Of a stretch of 16,644 bases of DNA, positions 15,748-16,644 are shown piece by piece. The position numbers and the translations under genes were made by a program. Source of the stretch: Steroidobacteraceae bacterium (GTDB lineage Bacteria > Pseudomonadota > Gammaproteobacteria > Steroidobacterales > Steroidobacteraceae). The number at the start of each line of letters is the position of its first letter. Within the stretch, counting starts at the first letter, position 1. The stretch spans positions 1-16,644 of the forward strand of contig JAICKZ010000025.1 in the NCBI GenBank assembly GCA_025927665.1, given 5' to 3'. Under the pieces are notes generated by a model, which made no database searches, was not told the origin of the DNA, and was given only the letters and a program-made list of their open reading frames with translations.

Positions 15748-16644
15748 AAGAAGCCGTACTCCATGAAGACAGTTACTTGCGCAATGGACATTCATTGCGA
15801 TACTGGCTGTTGACAACAGATCACAAGCGCATCGCATTGCTTTATATGATTGCCATTACGGGGTTTTTCTTTCTCGGTGGTATTGCCGCGACGATTATTC
15901 GCATCGAACTTGCCACTCCTGCAGGCGATGTTGTCACTGCGGAAACGTATAATAAACTTTTTACCGCACACGGCATCATTATGGTGTGGTTTTTTTTGAT
16001 TCCCTCGATTCCTGCAACTTTCGGAAATTTTTTGGTGCCGCTTATGATTGGCGCTCGTGAAGTCGCGTTTCCACGTCTTAATCTTGCGAGTTGGTATCTG
16101 TATGTGCTCGGCGGAATATTTACCGTGTTGATGCTCATCTTGGGGGGCGTCGATACGGGCTGGACCTTCTACACGCCGTTCTCGACCATGTTTACCAACA
16201 CCAATGTCATTCTCACCGTTGCGGGTGTGTTTATTGTGGGGTTCTCATCGATATTGACCGGCCTTAACTTCGTGGTCACCGTGCATAAATTGCGAGCCGA
16301 CGGCATGACATGGTTCAAGATGCCTTTGTTTGTCTGGAGCATTTATGCAACCAGTATCATTTTAATACTGGCCACACCCGTGCTGGCCATGACGCTGGTA
16401 TTGCTCGTGTTGGAACGTGTTGCACATGTAGGCATCTTTGATCCTGCACTCGGCGGTGATCCATTATTGTTTCAACATTTATTCTGGTTTTACTCGCATC
16501 CGGCCGTGTATATCATGGTATTGCCTGCGATGGGTATCGTTAGCGAGATCATACCTTGCTTCGCACGTCGGCCTGTATTTGGTTATCGCACCATGGCGTA
16601 TGCAATTCTGGCCATTGCCGTCATCGGCTTTATGGTGTGGGGAC
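15744..16644 (+). CDS. coxA: Cytochrome c oxidase subunit I, partial (3' end outside window)
   Basis: This is the catalytic subunit of the oxidase; the first 300 residues are in the window with no stop or frameshift. The N-terminal helix region ends in TTDHKRIALLY, typical of the family. The haem a ligand is His76 (FTAHGIIMVWFF). WFYSHPAVYIMVLP (248-261) holds the CuB ligand His252 and Tyr256, the tyrosine normally cross-linked to a CuB histidine. Tyr250-Ser251 stand where A1-type enzymes rely on a Glu at the HPEVY site; Ala254 takes that place, marking an A2-type oxidase. VPLMIGAREVAFPR carries Glu106 where many relatives have the D-channel Asp. The remaining copper and haem a3 ligands lie beyond the window. 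It starts with ATGA overlapping coxB. Subunits III and IV probably follow. Confidence 0.94.
   Translation, partial: MKEAVLHEDSYLRNGHSLRYWLLTTDHKRIALLYMIAITGFFFLGGIAATIIRIELATPAGDVVTAETYNKLFTAHGIIMVWFFLIPSIPATFGNFLVPLMIGAREVAFPRLNLASWYLYVLGGIFTVLMLILGGVDTGWTFYTPFSTMFTNTNVILTVAGVFIVGFSSILTGLNFVVTVHKLRADGMTWFKMPLFVWSIYATSIILILATPVLAMTLVLLVLERVAHVGIFDPALGGDPLLFQHLFWFYSHPAVYIMVLPAMGIVSEIIPCFARRPVFGYRTMAYAILAIAVIGFMVWG

Noticed and set aside
15842..16138. Minus-strand open frame of 98 codons inside coxA
   Set aside because: It lies fully within the conserved coxA frame, lacks recognisable motifs and is a shadow of it.
1..16644. Mobile elements, CRISPR arrays, tRNA or rRNA genes
   Set aside because: No transposase or integrase frames, no regularly spaced direct repeats and no RNA gene signatures were seen; genes are packed and respiratory in nature.

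Overview
The window looks like the chromosome of a Gram-negative bacterium, most likely from Pseudomonadota and perhaps Gammaproteobacteria (low confidence on the class). The clues are signal peptides, Tat and lipoprotein signals, a periplasmic cytochrome machinery and a moderate base composition with no strong GC bias. No ribosomal RNA, tRNA, transposase, integrase or CRISPR array was seen. Both ends cut through genes.

The layout is two gene blocks reading away from a shared control region at about 6448-6647. The leftward block starts with a PoxB-like thiamine-diphosphate enzyme (4663-6447). After a 146-base gap that may hold its own promoter comes a tightly overlapping three-gene set for a membrane dehydrogenase of the gluconate/sugar-alcohol type: a Tat-exported small subunit (3761-4516), a GMC flavoprotein (2004-3764) and a triheme cytochrome c (745-1998). 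Further left, and possibly a separate unit, is a small winged-helix-like gene (209-595) followed one base later by a DUF5985-like membrane protein cut by the window edge.

The rightward block is a nearly gapless respiratory operon. It encodes the six subunits of alternative complex III (actA to actF, 6648-13727), a small single-span protein without a recognised function (13720-14067), a SCO-type copper chaperone (14054-14818), and cytochrome c oxidase subunits II (with a fused haem c domain) and I (15744 to the window end). Almost every junction overlaps or is separated by a few bases, so translation is probably coupled along the operon.

The genes can be read as one electron path (inference). 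A periplasmic flavoprotein oxidises a sugar or sugar acid and passes electrons through its triheme subunit to quinone. The PoxB-like enzyme may also feed quinone from pyruvate. Alternative complex III oxidises the quinol in place of a bc1 complex, and the electrons go through its haem subunits to the caa3-type oxidase, which reduces oxygen. The oxidase carries the Tyr-Ser signature of the A2 subgroup. Points of most interest are the unassigned small protein between actF and sco, a perfect 11-bp inverted repeat inside actC, three dyad sequences in the divergent control region, and a cysteine cluster in the flavoprotein.
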